From: Siphlonurus alternatus | Lineage: Eukaryota > Arthropoda > Insecta > Ephemeroptera > Siphlonuridae | Direction of reading: 5' to 3' | Length of the DNA stretch: 64,000 nucleotides | NCBI GenBank assembly: GCA_949825025.1 | Contig: OX463786.1 | Location: forward strand, 11,646,387-11,710,386 | Shown: in pieces, positions 44,801-55,464 of the stretch | How the letters are laid out: each line of letters starts with the position of its first letter | How positions within the stretch are numbered: position 1 is the stretch's first letter | Notes under the pieces: model-generated | Databases searched by the model: none | What the model saw: the letters and a program-made list of their open reading frames with translations, nothing else | What the model was told of the DNA's origin: nothing | Position numbers and translations under genes: made by a program

Positions 44801-47800
44801 ATACATTGTATGTTATTAAATTCTTAGAAGATCAAAATAGGTTTCAAATTATTACTCAATTTCACAAAAATCTCTCTTTGAAAATTTAGGTAATGTTTTA
44901 AAATTATAATTTAGGCATATATTTATTATTATTTTATTTATTGCTTTAATTAATAAAATCTAAAAATTGATTAATATATGATACATTTTTTTTAGAGTTT
45001 AATTTTATTCTAAAATGCTTGAGTTTTGTTCTTAAATATATTAAAAATAAAATTTATGCTTATAATGAATGTTATTATTTTAAAATCAAATTGCTTTTTT
45101 AAAAAAATAATATAATTTGGGTAAATATATTAAATAAAATATTATCAAGTACATTTACAATTAAGGAAGAGTTATTGAGCTTTAGCATTAGTTTAACTTA
45201 ATTAATTTTATGTTGCTGAAGGATAGAAATTAACAAAAAAAAAAGATAATTCCAGCACAAATATACGCTTGATCACAAAGAATTAATATTAACTTAATTA
45301 AAAAATAAAAATATTATCAAAGTTTTTTATTCACTATTTTAATTATAAATTATAATTGATTTCTATAATTTGTATATAATTTTATGTTATTAACGCACAT
45401 TGATAAATAATTACTGTCGATCTTTTTTTAATAGCGATGCAATTTAAAAAAAAAAAAAGTTTAGATGCAACTTGTCGGATAAGTTTAAAAAAATTGTCTT
45501 TTAATCTTAGAATTAGCATTTTCTTGAACAAAAAATATGTCATTAATTAATAGGTCTGTTCGTAAATACACAATCAGAAAGAATCGATTATATAAGATGA
45601 ACCTTCTGTACATATAACATAAGGTTCATCACAAGTAATCGATTCTTTCTGATTGTGTATTTACGAACAGACCTATTATTTTGAGCTTCATAATTTAGCT
45701 AGTTAAGGAATTTTAATTATAAATTCAATTATTATTTAAAGAAATTTTCTTAATTCGACTAAAATAATTAACACAATATTTTATCGTTGCCTCAGAATTT
45801 AAAGTGTTTAAAATATAATACATAAATGTATGTATATTTTAGTTCCTTTCAGAAGGTAGGAATTTCCCTCTAAAATTATTGAAGTTCAATTTTCGATGAT
45901 AAAATTATAAACGTTATGTAGATATACTATATATTTTGACACTTTATACAACAGGTTATACTATCCAGGTAGGCTAAATTATAATTAGCAACTCAAATAT
46001 TAACTCTGTGCGTAAATATTTGTATTCACATAATATTATAATATATAATATTATATTACATAATTACTGGGTGAATAAATATGTATACAGGTGTGTTCAA
46101 GAAACTCACCCTTAAGTAGTTATAATAATTTAATATTTTCTATTTTTTAAATTATAGAAAATTCATTTTTGGTTTGTTCGTAAACCCTGCCCAGTGTACA
46201 CTTTCTACACTCAATCAACCTTATGTTTAAGTACATAAGATCGATGTGGAGTAGAAAGTGTACATCGAGCAAAGTTTACGAACACGAACAGACCTTTTAA
46301 TTTTATTATATAAATTATGATAAAATGATAAAGGTAATTATTGCAATATAGAAGAAAATTGGAAAAATGAAGGGTGGGTTGCGAATTTAATTTTCTTCTG
46401 ATGCGAAAGAGGAGGGGGGGGGGGATTTTTTACCCTCACTGGTTCACTGTAGCCCCCTCTCTCTCCCTCCTTTCATTGATTTTTTTAGAGAGAGAAAGCA
46501 AATTTTATTCTAATTTTCCCCCTAATAATGTTTCAGGAATCAACGGACCGTGCAGCCAGGACTCTGACTGCAACACAGGCGTGCCCGACTCTTATTGTCG
46601 AGACAATACTCACTGTGCGTGCAGGGAGGGTTTCGTGGCTATCCATAACAACGCCAAGTGCGCAGCAAGTGAGTCTCAAATTAATTTTACGTTCCCACTG
46701 AAGTTTAGCTGGAAGTGAGAAGTTTTTGTCCTTACTGCTCGTATTTGAAGTTTGAAATATGGACAACCAACATGAAATTTTTTATTGCAGAAATAAATAG
46801 AGGGTACAAAATTATGCTACTCTGAATTTTTTCAGATTTTTTTTTTACCCAGAACTATTTTTAAATAATTATTGAAAGTGCGGCCACGTCCCCTGGAGGT
46901 GTCAATAGGCGTCTCGGTCCTATCCTTTATATTAAGGATTCAGGGGTGCCAACTTAACTTACAGAACTTTCAATAATTATTTAAAAATAGTTCCGGGTCT
47001 CAGAAAAATCTGAAAAAAATTCAGAGTAGCATAATTTGGTACACTCTTCATTTCTGCAATAAAAAAAATCATGTAAGTTGTCCATTGCAGATAGGTTTGT
47101 AAGAAGCTTAGTAAAAAAACTTCATGACTCAGACATGAGAAAGAAGTTTAGAATCCTCTCACTTCCGGCTACTTCCGGCCAAAATATTAAATTAGTGCAT
47201 TAATAAAATCATGCAGTTTAATAATTGTTTCCGAAATATGTTATATCTTGAAATAAGCCGGGTTGTTGGAGGAGTTTCCACCCACCAACTCCCTATCGAG
47301 TTAAGCCTGGATTAAAATTAGACTAATTCATGTATTATACAATCGGGCGATAGGCCCTATAACCCGATTGTATACATGAATTAGATTAAATCAAAATCAA
47401 TAAACCTAGCTTAGTTTTAGAATACATCTATAATATGGAATCGGATATATTTTGCCTCAGTTGGAGAGAGTTGGTTATATGCCCTGAAAATCAAAACCCA
47501 TTGTTAACACTCTTGAACCCTCAATATTAAGTTATTTAATTAAAAACATTAACTGATATTCCTGAATATATAAATCGATAATAATAAGGATTTATTAAAT
47601 GAAAATCAAGTCATTAATAATTCTTATTAAAATATATCAATTTGGAATTGAATTTCATTAATTTATTTCCCCTCAAAAAATAACGTATTACACTCAAATA
47701 TATATTGAATAAAATTTAAATTCATGCAAGGTATATGTCATATTTAAGGATAATGATTTTTATTATTAGATTTCTACTGAAATTAATTGCAGTTTAGAAG

Positions 47801-50236
47801 AAATATAAAATGTATGTAGGTCCCCGCCCATAACAATTTCTATACCTTTCTTCATCCCCTAAATAAGCCATTTGATTTTTTTTCTCACTGTTATAATTAT
47901 AATGGCATGTTACAGTCGCCAAGAGGGAAGGAGATCGTTGCGAAGATGAGCCACAATGTACCGAGGGCTTGAAGATCGGAGCTCAGTGTACTTCTGGAGT
48001 GTGCAAGTGTACTCAGAACTACCACTTCTCAGATATTGACAACAATGCTCAGTGCTTCAAGACAAAGAGTAAGTATATCATTTAGATTTTTTTGTAATGT
48101 CTTCATCAGTCATTGGTTAGCAATTTGTAACGAAGAACCTCATTGGACGAAATATCATGACGTAAATCAAGGTTAGGGTTGGAGTACTATATGCTCTCAA
48201 ATAAAAATTTAATTTACATGTAAAATAATTGTTAGGCTACTCGTAGACAAGCATCGCATTGTATGATTTCGTATCGTATGACTTCGTATGATAAAAATTT
48301 AAAACCGGTTCTAAATGAGAAACTTACGATGTCATACTATACGATACTATGCGAAGCTGTGTGCGCGCGCATACCTGATCGCATGGTTTCTTAATTTTTT
48401 TTTATCATACGTACGCTGCGAAATCATGCGAGTCTGTCTCCGACTAGCTAGCCTTAGTTCTAAAACTGCATGCTAAAAAGCTTGTTATTTTGTTTTATAT
48501 TTATATATTTTAAGTCAAAGTATTAAAATGGGGGGGAGGAGGAAAGTTAATGACACGAATCTCCTCCCACTTAATTGAATTACTTTAAGTTAATTTTTTT
48601 ACATATTATATTTAAATGAAATTGGCAAATTTTAAAATTTTATCTCAATAATTGCATGCAGTAACAAATAAAAGCCAAAAGTTTTAACTTGTAACAATAA
48701 TTATAATATTAGCCACAAAGAAATTGAAAGTTTGCAAAAGCATTTTTCCCATAATTATAAATAAGTTTTATAAAATTCCCACATAATATATTTGAATCTC
48801 AATGGTTTGACCCCTTATCTTATGACGGTTAAACATTCTGCTAAATCAAGTGGGCCCAAGTTTGGCTAATGCGGTAAGATTATAATTGCTCTAAACTTCC
48901 GGTTGATGTTTCCTTACTTCCGGTCACTATAGCAGCATGTGTGAGGGAATTTATATGCTCTCTAACATGACTTTTTGTTACGACGATTAACACTCGGATA
49001 ACAAGTATTTTTTTTATCATATAATTACTACATACACTTCAGGTCGTCATGAATGTTATAATATACCTGCTGTGCTTGTGAATATTTTAATGAAGTCTGT
49101 AGAAAAAATGGTGTGTAGATTTCATTGCTTTAATATTTTATGAATATTTAAAAAAAAAATCATTGCAGAATCGAGTAGGCTTTATTAAATTATTAAAATT
49201 ATGAATGATAATCTATTTTTCATATTTATATTGATTTTAAATTATATATTGAAAATTATGAATTAACACGCTCCTTTCTGGCATAATTATTTAAAATTTA
49301 TTAGATACATTTGACGCAAGAAATAGCATATATATTCATATAATATATTGTCCGAATAAACTGAAGTTTCAAGTGAATTAAATTTAAAAATAGTTTTAGA
49401 AGGTAGAATAAACATCTGAAGTCTGAAGTACAAACTTACAGACTTTTTGTATAATTACGTGTTCTAATAATTTATTCTTAAAAAAAAATGAATGAATCAT
49501 AAATGATTATTATATATATATCTCCGTAATATGCCTAAAAAAACTGAAATTAAGTTTCAAGACTGAATTATGCAAACAGAATACCCCCAAATTTCACATT
49601 TCTAACTAATTATTGAAAGAATATTAAATTCATTTAACAATTTATAATACTGATCATATCGTCTCATGATATGGAACTATAAAATTCATATAGGATGTAA
49701 TTCAAAAAAAAAAAAATTTTTTGAAAAAATTCAAAAAAAGAGATTCATGCGTCTCACATTTTAAAGCTAATAATATGCTCACTTTACCATGTATATATAT
49801 TTTATGTAGTGCATTATTTAGAAGACATAATCCAGAATTATACGATCACAGTAAACATGCCTATGAGACAAGAAATAAATCAAAAACTGTAATAGTAAAT
49901 CATAAATCCGCTCTGTTGGAAAAGAGTCCATTATATCAGTCAGCAAAGATTTATGATTTTCTTCCAGCATGTATAAGGAATATTGACAGTGATGCTTTGT
50001 TTAAAGCAAAATTAAAATATGTTTTAATTAAAAAGGAGTTTTATTCATTGAAGGAGTTTTTTGCTAATAAACTGTCGGAAAATTGTCTCTCATAGTGATT
50101 GCGAAATATTTTATTGTATTTTTTATTTCAAAATATGTATAATATTATATATTATGGTTTTATGTATAATGTGTTTACAATTAAGAATATTATGACGTGA
50201 TATATGTTGTTTTGTACAACCGTTTATTGAAATAAA

Positions 50237-50271
<35 letters not shown>

Positions 50272-53062
50272 GGGCACGTTTGCTCAAATAGAGCGGAGGT
50301 TCATGGTTTTCCTTCCTCGCAATTTGCAGGATGTAAACAAGTCACCACAGCGACAGACAAGTTACCGCAGGTGACGCCATAATGTTGCGCATTGAAGGAA
50401 ACGCGAATTAAAAAAATATATATGGAGAAGAAAATGTGTCAATTTTAAAATTAAATGGAAGCATCGATGATAAAGCAAATAATATAAGGGAAGAAGAACA
50501 ATGTTTTCACTTTATCCGTTTCTATTTACGACATGATAAGTGACGTGATCGATGTTGAATTGTAAAACCAGTTATCAAAATAAAATTATTATTATATTAT
50601 CGAACTGTCATTAAATATAAAAATGTATTTATAAATTGTATCAACCACAATAAAAATGCGATAGATGAGAAAGAGACATAATTGCATAGATAAGGTTCAA
50701 CTTTAATCCAAGCCTATATATAAGGTTGTTGATTTCAATTATTGCAACAATCAACAAAGTTATACAGTATCGCCTAGACCTCATCTATGCAATTAAACGA
50801 GAGAGAATAAACTCTAAACTTAATTTAATAGATATAAAATTATTATGGATCATGTCAATATAACTATAATTAAAATTACTTAAAAGTAACTAAAACCTAC
50901 AGTAATAAACTTTAAAAATACAAACATTAAATATACAGGAAAGCAATCTTTGAGTTCTTTATCTTCTATTGTCCTAAAACTCTCGAAACTAATACACCGT
51001 ATGTTTACACTAAATAATTGGCGGTCACCGCACCTTTTTTATGACGTCACAGTCAACACTCCAGCTTTGTGAAAACCGCGGGGTGACACACACCCGTGAC
51101 TCTTGCACTCTTACGACAAAAGTTCCATATCCCGCTAAATACGACCTGTTTTTCTGACTTGTCATGGAAACAACGCCCGTGGTCACTCATAATTAACACC
51201 TTTCAGTAATTATCACTTCAAAAATAATGTACGTTATTTTAATTTTTAAGTAAATACTACAACGTCTTTCGTCTTTTTAGCAAGATCGTAAGTCAATATA
51301 TAGAAACAAATAAACCTAAATTACATTTTAATAATATCGTAGAAAAATGTTAGAAATTATTCACGAATGAAAATATATTATTATATATGTTAGCACCCAA
51401 AGCCGAATTGATGTGAGATATACACATATTATATTAACAAATTGCTTTACAAATCATGGCCATCCTCAATGACACTATCATACATAATAAGTGTTTATTT
51501 TTCTGGATAACTCTTCGTGAATCAAGTTAATGAACATATATCTATCTATAGGGGAAAAATGTATTCAAAAGTAATGCAAAATTAAGTATAGTAATTTTTT
51601 TTTTGTTACAATCACAAAGAGTATAAAAAATCTAATTTTTATGTAACATGTTCATTTCTTATCTATCATTAGTAATTAATTTTATTTAAATTATGAAAAT
51701 ACGAAAGAAACTTAAGTTTTTTGGAAGTGTAAATCGTACAGCATCCCATTATATCTCATATCACCTTCTATGCTTACATTGCAACAATAATATTTTTCAA
51801 ACACATAAAAATTTTCAATTAAATTTTATGAAACCAACTTTTGGTACAGTATAAACATCTAGTCTTCGGTTTCGAAAAAGAGGAGTGATGTTCTTATATA
51901 TATCAATATCGTTTCTCACATTTTGAGGTTTTTGACTGTTTTGAGAGTAGGTGACTGGTGAAATTATTAAATTAATACGTTTTATGCAATGGAGTACTTT
52001 TCTCAAAACTTTTATTGCAGAAATAGATAGATGGTGCAAAGCTATGCTAAAAATCTGATTTTTGAAGAGTCCAGGAACTTTTTTTTTTTTAATATTAAAA
52101 ATTCATTTTATGACGTCACGAGGCGGCACTCTTTAATGGAAGGGTATGTTTTTCTCGCCGCAGAAAGGGGTGTGGTTGTTAAAACCAAACTTTTAATATA
52201 TTTTTTTAAAAAAAATATTTTGCGGGCTCTAAAAGTCTGAAAAAAAATCAGAGTGGCATAACTTTTTGCACCCTCTATTTATTGCAATAAAAGAATGAGG
52301 TCGGTATTCTATTTGGGACCTTGGAGTAGGAATTTCTTCAGATCTAGACCGGCCCCTACAATTTGATGTTATTGTTACAGAGATTGGTGATCAGTGCGAC
52401 GTTGTGAACGAATGCACCTCCAGCCCTAGCAAGAGCAAAGTCAGCTGTGACAGCAATTCCAGGCAGTGCCAATGTGTCCCTCCTTACAAACCGAATGCAG
52501 ACCAGACCCTGTGCAGTGGTGAGTAATAGCTTTGTACAGACCCAGTTTAGAACTGCCTATTATATATATAAAAAAACTATAATGGCAAGTGATCTAAAAA
52601 ATTGTATTGTTATATAAATGAATTTCAAACTATACAGATTTTTGAAAAAAATATATTTTTTTAAAACAGTCATTTTCATTTTTTTAAAATTATAAAAAAA
52701 TAAAACAATAAATGCTGTAAACTAAGTTAAAAATATATATAGGCTTAAAAAAATTAAAAGGAAGCATTTCATTTCATTTTTTTTTTTTTTTTTTCTTTTT
52801 AAGTAATATATATTATATTTCATCATCTTTAAGTTCTTAAAAAAAAACAAAAACAGAAATAATACCATATATACTGTATATTATCATTATGTATATGAAA
52901 AATTTTCTACACCTGTCTACTAGTAATAAGCTATATATAGGATCTTTTGAAGTTTATTTAGCCCTCATTTGATATTCTTCTTCAAATGTTTCAGGTGGTG
53001 CGATGCTCGGAAGCCTGATGACGCTGGTCGTTGCTTCCTTGTTATCAAAGTTCGTGCAGTAA
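29485..53062 (+). CDS. Secreted EB-type cysteine-rich protein, probably GPI-anchored (279 aa)
   Basis: Seven exons join in frame: 29485-29548, 32434-32568, 34925-35074, 46537-46668, 47916-48068, 52381-52518, 52995-53062. The first encodes a signal peptide (MAKYLTVVLCLAFVAISSVN, cleavage after A). Each of the five middle exons is phase 1-1 and encodes one small cysteine module of EB type (CxxxxDC...C...C.C). The last encodes a short hydrophobic tail (GGAMLGSLMTLVVASLLSKF) fitting a GPI signal or a single membrane span. Modules alternate A-B-A-B-C, so an A-B pair was duplicated. Every internal junction is interchangeable, so other splice forms are possible. Long introns (11.4 kb after exon 3) are inferred; I found no separate terminal exon for the first three exons. 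Arthropod EB proteins are extracellular; no role is assigned here. Confidence 0.72.
29725..30042. mobile_element. Foldback element with TAGAGGCTTCAAGT ends
   Basis: Inverted ends (AATAGAGGCTTCAAGT left, ACTTGAAGCCTCTATAG right) around a 42-bp poly(A) run. A related copy lies at 36497-36765. In EB intron 1. Confidence 0.65.
31020..31233. mobile_element. Hairpin MITE with CTTCCGGCTACTTCCGG arms
   Basis: Ends CACTCCAATT and AATTGGAGT, arms GAAGTAGCCGGAAGTGAGAG and complement including AGAGGTTTCTGGTC. Family members at 60540-60725, with single arms at 35620-35645 and 47150-47185. Confidence 0.75.
32434..32568 (+). CDS. EB gene exon 2: cysteine module type A
   Basis: 45 codons, phase 1-1. RPCMRDADCIAPNSVC, then GTCACARDF, then RCLP: six cysteines in EB spacing. 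Closest to the 46537 exon (GPCSQDSDC, HCACREGFV). Confidence 0.85.
32608..32980. mobile_element. Long palindromic MITE in EB intron 2
   Basis: GGTGTAAGGCCACCTA with AGAGATGGCGCTGTCTACC-type arms forms a nearly perfect ~370-bp hairpin whose centre lies near 32795. It starts 40 bp after exon 2. No ORF. Confidence 0.85.
32996..33350. repeat. Imperfect hairpin repeat with GTGACGTCA core
   Basis: Arms with TCAAAGTTTTTGAACACTCT and GTTAGAGGGTTCAAAAAATC, and GTGACGTCATGGTCATG near the middle. A related, diverged copy is at 34640-34885 just before exon 3. Confidence 0.6.
34640..34885. repeat. Imperfect hairpin repeat abutting EB exon 3
   Basis: Shares the TCTAACACCCTTA and GAGGGTGTTATA arms and GTGACGTCATAATTATG core with 32996-33350. 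It ends about 40 bp before the exon 3 acceptor. Confidence 0.55.
34925..35074 (+). CDS. EB gene exon 3: cysteine module type B
   Basis: 50 codons, phase 1-1. DPCEDDVQCTEGF, then YCGESRRCDCYPLYHF, then GLCLRSGES. Closest to the 47916 exon (DRCEDEPQCTEGLKIGAQC, CKCTQNYHF). Its 3' end and donor are tandemly repeated just downstream. Confidence 0.85.
35039..35370 (+). repeat. Tandem copies of the EB exon 3 end with its donor site
   Basis: Three units of about 118-122 bp, each starting CAAGAACG(CG)GATTGTG, running through GGAGCGGGGAGTC and a GT donor, then TGTGACGTCAT. The first unit overlaps exon 3; the second and third lack the rest of the exon. Confidence 0.85.
35938..36100. mobile_element. 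Hairpin MITE, TTATCCAGGTTTCT arms
   Basis: GCGATTCACGAAGCAGTTAT with CCAGGTTTCTAACCACGTTT pairs with its complement ending AATCGC. A related, more diverged copy is at 35408-35535. Confidence 0.8.
36497..36765. mobile_element. Foldback element with GAGGCTTCAAGT ends, second copy
   Basis: Same termini as 29725-30042 (GGAGGCTTCAAGT and ACTCGAAGCCTCTATTC) with a T run in one arm. Confidence 0.6.
36893..36990. mobile_element. Short hairpin MITE, TCGCCTTGGAAAATTTCC family
   Basis: One of three related hairpins (others 40170-40290 and 44520-44625), all with GGAAAATTTCC near the left end, GTTAATCACCATG-like centres and AAATTTTCT near the right end. Confidence 0.6.
38226..38554. mobile_element. Long-hairpin MITE (TGACGTCA-core family)
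   Basis: Ends CAATGGAGTATCGACCTCAA and its complement; inside, GGATAGAGGGTGCAAAGTTA and the GACTGACAACTATTTTTAAA tract pair with the right half. GTGACGTCACGAGGCGGC near the loop. Confidence 0.85.
40170..40290. mobile_element. Short hairpin MITE, second copy
   Basis: ATCGCCTTGGAAAATTTCCC left and GGGAAATTTTCTGAAGCGAT right, with a poorly paired middle. Confidence 0.7.
41325..41735 (+). mobile_element. 5S rRNA-derived SINE
   Basis: The head contains TTCTCGTTTGATCACCGACG, then TAGTACTTGGATGGGTGACCG, the internal promoter region of 5S rRNA. A unique body (CCTCCCTCCCTGGGGTAAAT, AGAGGTGTCCGTCCTGACTG) and an AAT-rich tail follow. Related copies are at 56400-56640 and 56955-57300. Confidence 0.82.
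42395..42770. mobile_element. Repeat interrupted by a hAT-like MITE
   Basis: Matches the element at 48230-48460 (TTCTCATTTAGAACTGGTTC, then AAAGCTGTGTGCGCA). Left part GTCGCTCACAGAATCGTAT; after the insertion it resumes with GAAACAGCCCTT. Confidence 0.6.
42580..42745. mobile_element. hAT-like MITE, 166 bp
   Basis: Inverted ends CAGGCGCGGATCCAGG and CCTGGATCCGCGCCAG, flanked by ATTCTGTG at 42572-42579 and 42746-42753. G and C runs inside both ends, as in the 822-bp element. Confidence 0.88.
42960..43110. mobile_element. Short hairpin MITE
   Basis: GCTATTTCAGGTGAGCGCAA and AATTATGAGC pair with GCTTATAATTGCGCTTACCT and AAAATAGC. Confidence 0.75.
43588..43623 (+). promoter_or_regulatory. TATA plus initiator of the internal promoter
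   Basis: TATATTAAA near 43589-43597 and an arthropod initiator TCAGTC at 43618-43623, about 30 bp apart. A transcript from A43620 would have a 14-nt leader before the ATG at 43635. Confidence 0.65.
43635..43851 (+). CDS. Alternative first exon: signal peptide and Pro/Gln/Gly linker
   Basis: 72 codons ending in phase 1 at GTATGT. MFKFGLLLLVTVAVSAQ is a signal peptide; the rest is a disordered linker (PPPTTQPPRQGQRPIPSQPP, then GGGGEEHGG). It would join the exons at 46537, 47916, 52381 and 52995 to give a 235-aa protein with three cysteine modules and the hydrophobic tail. The signal resembles that of the gene at 55969 (MFKFVVLITCLLAVSAQN). It could also be a separate gene whose 3' exons are the only ones in the locus, with the upstream exons a pseudo-duplicate. 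Confidence 0.75.
44520..44625. mobile_element. Short hairpin MITE, third copy
   Basis: AGTCGTCCCCTCGGAAAATT left and GGGAAATTTTCTAAAGCGAC right. In the intron after the alternative first exon. Confidence 0.7.
45550..45676. mobile_element. Palindromic MITE, ~127 bp
   Basis: TAATAGGTCTGTTCGTAAAT and ACACAATCAGAAAGAATCGA form long perfect arms around a short loop. A relative with TGTTCGTAAA..GTGTACACTT arms is at 46170-46297. Confidence 0.85.
46170..46297. mobile_element. Palindromic MITE, relative of 45550-45676
   Basis: GTTTGTTCGTAAACCCTGCC and AGTGTACACTTTCTAC on the left, GTAGAAAGTGTACATCG and TTTACGAACACGAACAGACC on the right. Confidence 0.75.
46537..46668 (+). CDS. EB gene exon: cysteine module type A, second copy
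   Basis: 44 codons, phase 1-1. GPCSQDSDCNTG, then YCRDNTHCACREGFV, then NAKCAA. Acceptor TTTCAG, donor GTGAGT. Confidence 0.87.
46759..47085. mobile_element. Long-hairpin MITE (TGACGTCA-core family)
   Basis: TATTGCAGAAATAAATAGAG and GGTACAAAATTATGCTACTC pair with the right half. Ends in ATGGACAACC..TGTCCAT. The core is diverged. In EB intron after 46537 exon. Confidence 0.8.
47320..47392. repeat. Short hairpin
   Basis: ACTAATTCATGTATTATACA and ATCGGG pair with CCCGATTGTATACATGAATT. MITE-like. Confidence 0.65.
47916..48068 (+). CDS. EB gene exon: cysteine module type B, second copy
   Basis: 51 codons, phase 1-1. DRCEDEPQCTEGLKIGAQC, then VCKCTQNYHFSD, then AQCFKTK. Acceptor TTACAG, donor GTAAGT. 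Confidence 0.88.
48230..48460. mobile_element. Hairpin repeat, relative of 42395-42770
   Basis: Contains TCGTATGATAAAAATTTA, ACCGGTTCTAAATGAGAAAC and TCGCATGGTTTCTTAATTTT. Uninterrupted copy. Confidence 0.6.
49700..50274 (+). mobile_element. 3' end of a non-LTR retrotransposon
   Basis: The frame 49721-50095 encodes a sequence resembling the C-terminus of Jockey/RTE-type reverse transcriptases (HAYETRNKSK, LLEKSPLYQSAKIYDFLPAC, FYSLKEFFANKL). It is followed by a 3' region ending in an (ATT)n tail at 50239-50272. The 5' part is missing. Confidence 0.72.
51989..52310. mobile_element. Long-hairpin MITE (TGACGTCA-core family)
   Basis: TTTTATTGCAGAAATAGATA and ATGGTGCAAAGCTATGCTA left; ATAACTTTTTGCACCCTCTA right; GACGTCACGAGGCGGCAC in the left half. 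Ends 70 bp before the acceptor of EB exon 52381. Confidence 0.78.
52381..52518 (+). CDS. EB gene exon: cysteine module type C
   Basis: 46 codons, phase 1-1. DQCDVVNECTSSPSKSKVSC, then RQCQCVPPYKPN, then LCSG. Distinct from types A and B and present once. Confidence 0.87.
52995..53062 (+). CDS. EB gene terminal exon: hydrophobic tail
   Basis: 22 codons and TAA. Small residues (GGA) followed by MLGSLMTLVVASLL and a short end fit a GPI-attachment signal. Poly(A) signals AATAAA at 53130 and 53150 follow. Confidence 0.83.
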
Positions 53063-54030
53063 AAAAAAAAAAAAATCAAAATTTCAACCATAAAAATCAA
53101 ACCTATTATAGAATAGAAACCATTTTTGTAATAAATGCATTTTTAGATCAATAAATTGTAATTAAATAATCCAATGTATTGTGTGTCTTATTTTGTATAT
53201 GATATAGATTTTACTATAATATACGATTATATAGAAAAAAGAGGTATACGAGAGGTACATGTTATTTTTTATTTTTCTTCTAAAGGTCTTAATAGAAATT
53301 GAAACACGGTGGCTGTGACATATATAATATTAATATATGATATTTATATTCTAATTATATATATATATGTACGCTAATTTGACGTCAGGACATTTATCTT
53401 CATTTTGACAGTTTATTATTTGAACAAAATCTGAAATAAAGATTATTAAATAAACTGATAACAAAATTTGAGCTGTCATTTAAATATTTAATACGTGATT
53501 TTGAGGCAATTTTAGGCTCAATTAAAATCAAAGTCTTCTACTCGCAATGTTTTTTTTTTTTTTTTTTTCAATATTATACAATACAGTCCAGCCAAGATTA
53601 TATTACATAATCCTATCGGCCGGTTCATAATATACATTATTATTTATTCATTTTTCAGCTCAAAACAGTGATTTTGTTCTTAAATATATATACTTATATT
53701 TAATTTCTCAAAAACATAATTAACAATATAATTATAATAAAATAAAATACTTTAAACATCAATCTTCTTCCACAAACTTTTGAATTCACTTTAATTATTG
53801 TAATATATTAACTGAAATATTTTAATAATTAGTATATGACACAAGGAAAACAATAAGAACAAAATAGAAACAACAAAATAAATATTATATGAATAAAAAC
53901 ATATGGTTCTATTACATTTTTTTTCTCCTTCATAATAATAATAAACATTAAAAAAGATAAATATTTGAATTAAAAGACTGAATTGAAATAACTTTTTTTA
54001 CTTTTATTATATAAAAGTTTTACTAATTTA

Positions 54031-54291
54031 TTAGTGATTGTAACCAAATTTTTTTATATATTTTTTCATTATACTTTTAGACTCTAAATTTTTTAAATTA
54101 GATGGCATATCATTCCATAACCTTGGAACTATATAGTCCCAAGTTTTCTCACTAAATCTGTTTATTCTATGTGGAGTAAAAAGTGGATCATTAACAATCA
54201 ATCTAGTTTCATAATTATGTACTCTATATCTATAAACAATGGTTGTAACAAACCATTGTTTATAATGTCTGTCACATGAAACCTTTTTCAT
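54031..54291 (-). pseudogene. Reverse transcriptase C-terminal remnant
   Basis: 86-codon minus-strand frame: YRVHNYETRLIVNDP, then KTWDYIVPRLWNDMPSNLKN, typical of the last part of non-LTR reverse transcriptase (compare HNYETRN..LWNSLP). No upstream RT domain follows. Confidence 0.6.
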
Positions 54292-54510
54292 TGTTAAACA
54301 TGGGACGACGAAGTGCCTAATTTTGCCACCAGAGCAGAGAACGTAAAGGCATTGTTGGCGCTAGTAGACACAACAACTTTCATAATTAAGTCATTTTCCA
54401 TAAGTTAACATGTAAATCAACAAATAACGTCCCATGCATGTTTTTCCTTTCACGCGACAGACGTTACACAACAATACTTTGTTTACTAACAACGAGCAGA
54501 AGACTTTGAT
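54230..54510 (-). mobile_element. Unclassified transposon fragment, uninterrupted copy
   Basis: Homologous to 21190-21600 but without the 100-bp MITE; includes TTTTGCCACCAGAGCAGAGA and CTTTCACGCGACAG. Adjoins the RT remnant and may be part of the same element. Confidence 0.7.
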
Positions 54511-55388
54511 TAAAATGTACTTTATTAAGGTGCTTAATTGCCACAAATTTCAGATATTATGACAATATTTTGTTATAAAAATTGTAATGGAGCAAGTTAA
54601 GTTAAGAATGGAAATGCTCTCAGTATTATTTTGGTTCTGTAGTTTTACAAACTACACAATAGATGGATGTATCAGTAAGCACAATAACTAATATAATGCT
54701 TCATAGATCAATAAATTAAAAATTATTTCATAAGAATTTTAAATATAAAAAATACTAAAAAATTAAAAATGAGACAATTTTTTTTTGTAAATATTTTTTG
54801 TGACTAAATGTGAATTATCATAAAACACGAAAGTAAAAAACCGGGGGAAAAAATACGATAAATAGAAATAATTTTATTTAATCACTATTTCAATACCAAA
54901 TTTAAATATACATTAATCAATTTTTAAGTTATTAAGTTATTTTAAGTTAATATTTTATAAGGATAGAATTAGAGGTAAAACTTGGCAACTCCCGTGTCCC
55001 GTGCGGCTAAACTTTCACTTAAGTCTTTATTTGATGTTTAATTATTTCTATATTTTGTATAATATATTACTGACGAGTAAGTTGAGTTAAAATGCAATAT
55101 AAAATATAACACTGTCTCATATAATTTTAATGCTCAAAATATAGTATAAAATAAATTAAAATGAATATGCAAGTAAAGTTGCAGATATACAGGCGCTAAA
55201 CCAGACAACAAACTTATTTTTTTAAATGAATTACTTAAAAAAAGAACTATTAAAAAAAAAAAAAACACTCGCCAAATGAGATTAAGAACTTATACTACTA
55301 ACTTGTAAGTATACTCAGTATACAGTCGTTGAAATGGGATCATGAATGTTAGGTTTCTGTCAAAATAATGGTTTTATAATTGGTTAGT

Positions 55389-55462
<74 letters not shown>
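55389..55462 (+). repeat. (CT)n microsatellite
   Basis: Perfect dinucleotide run of about 74 bp. Confidence 0.98.
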
Positions 55463-55464
<2 letters not shown>

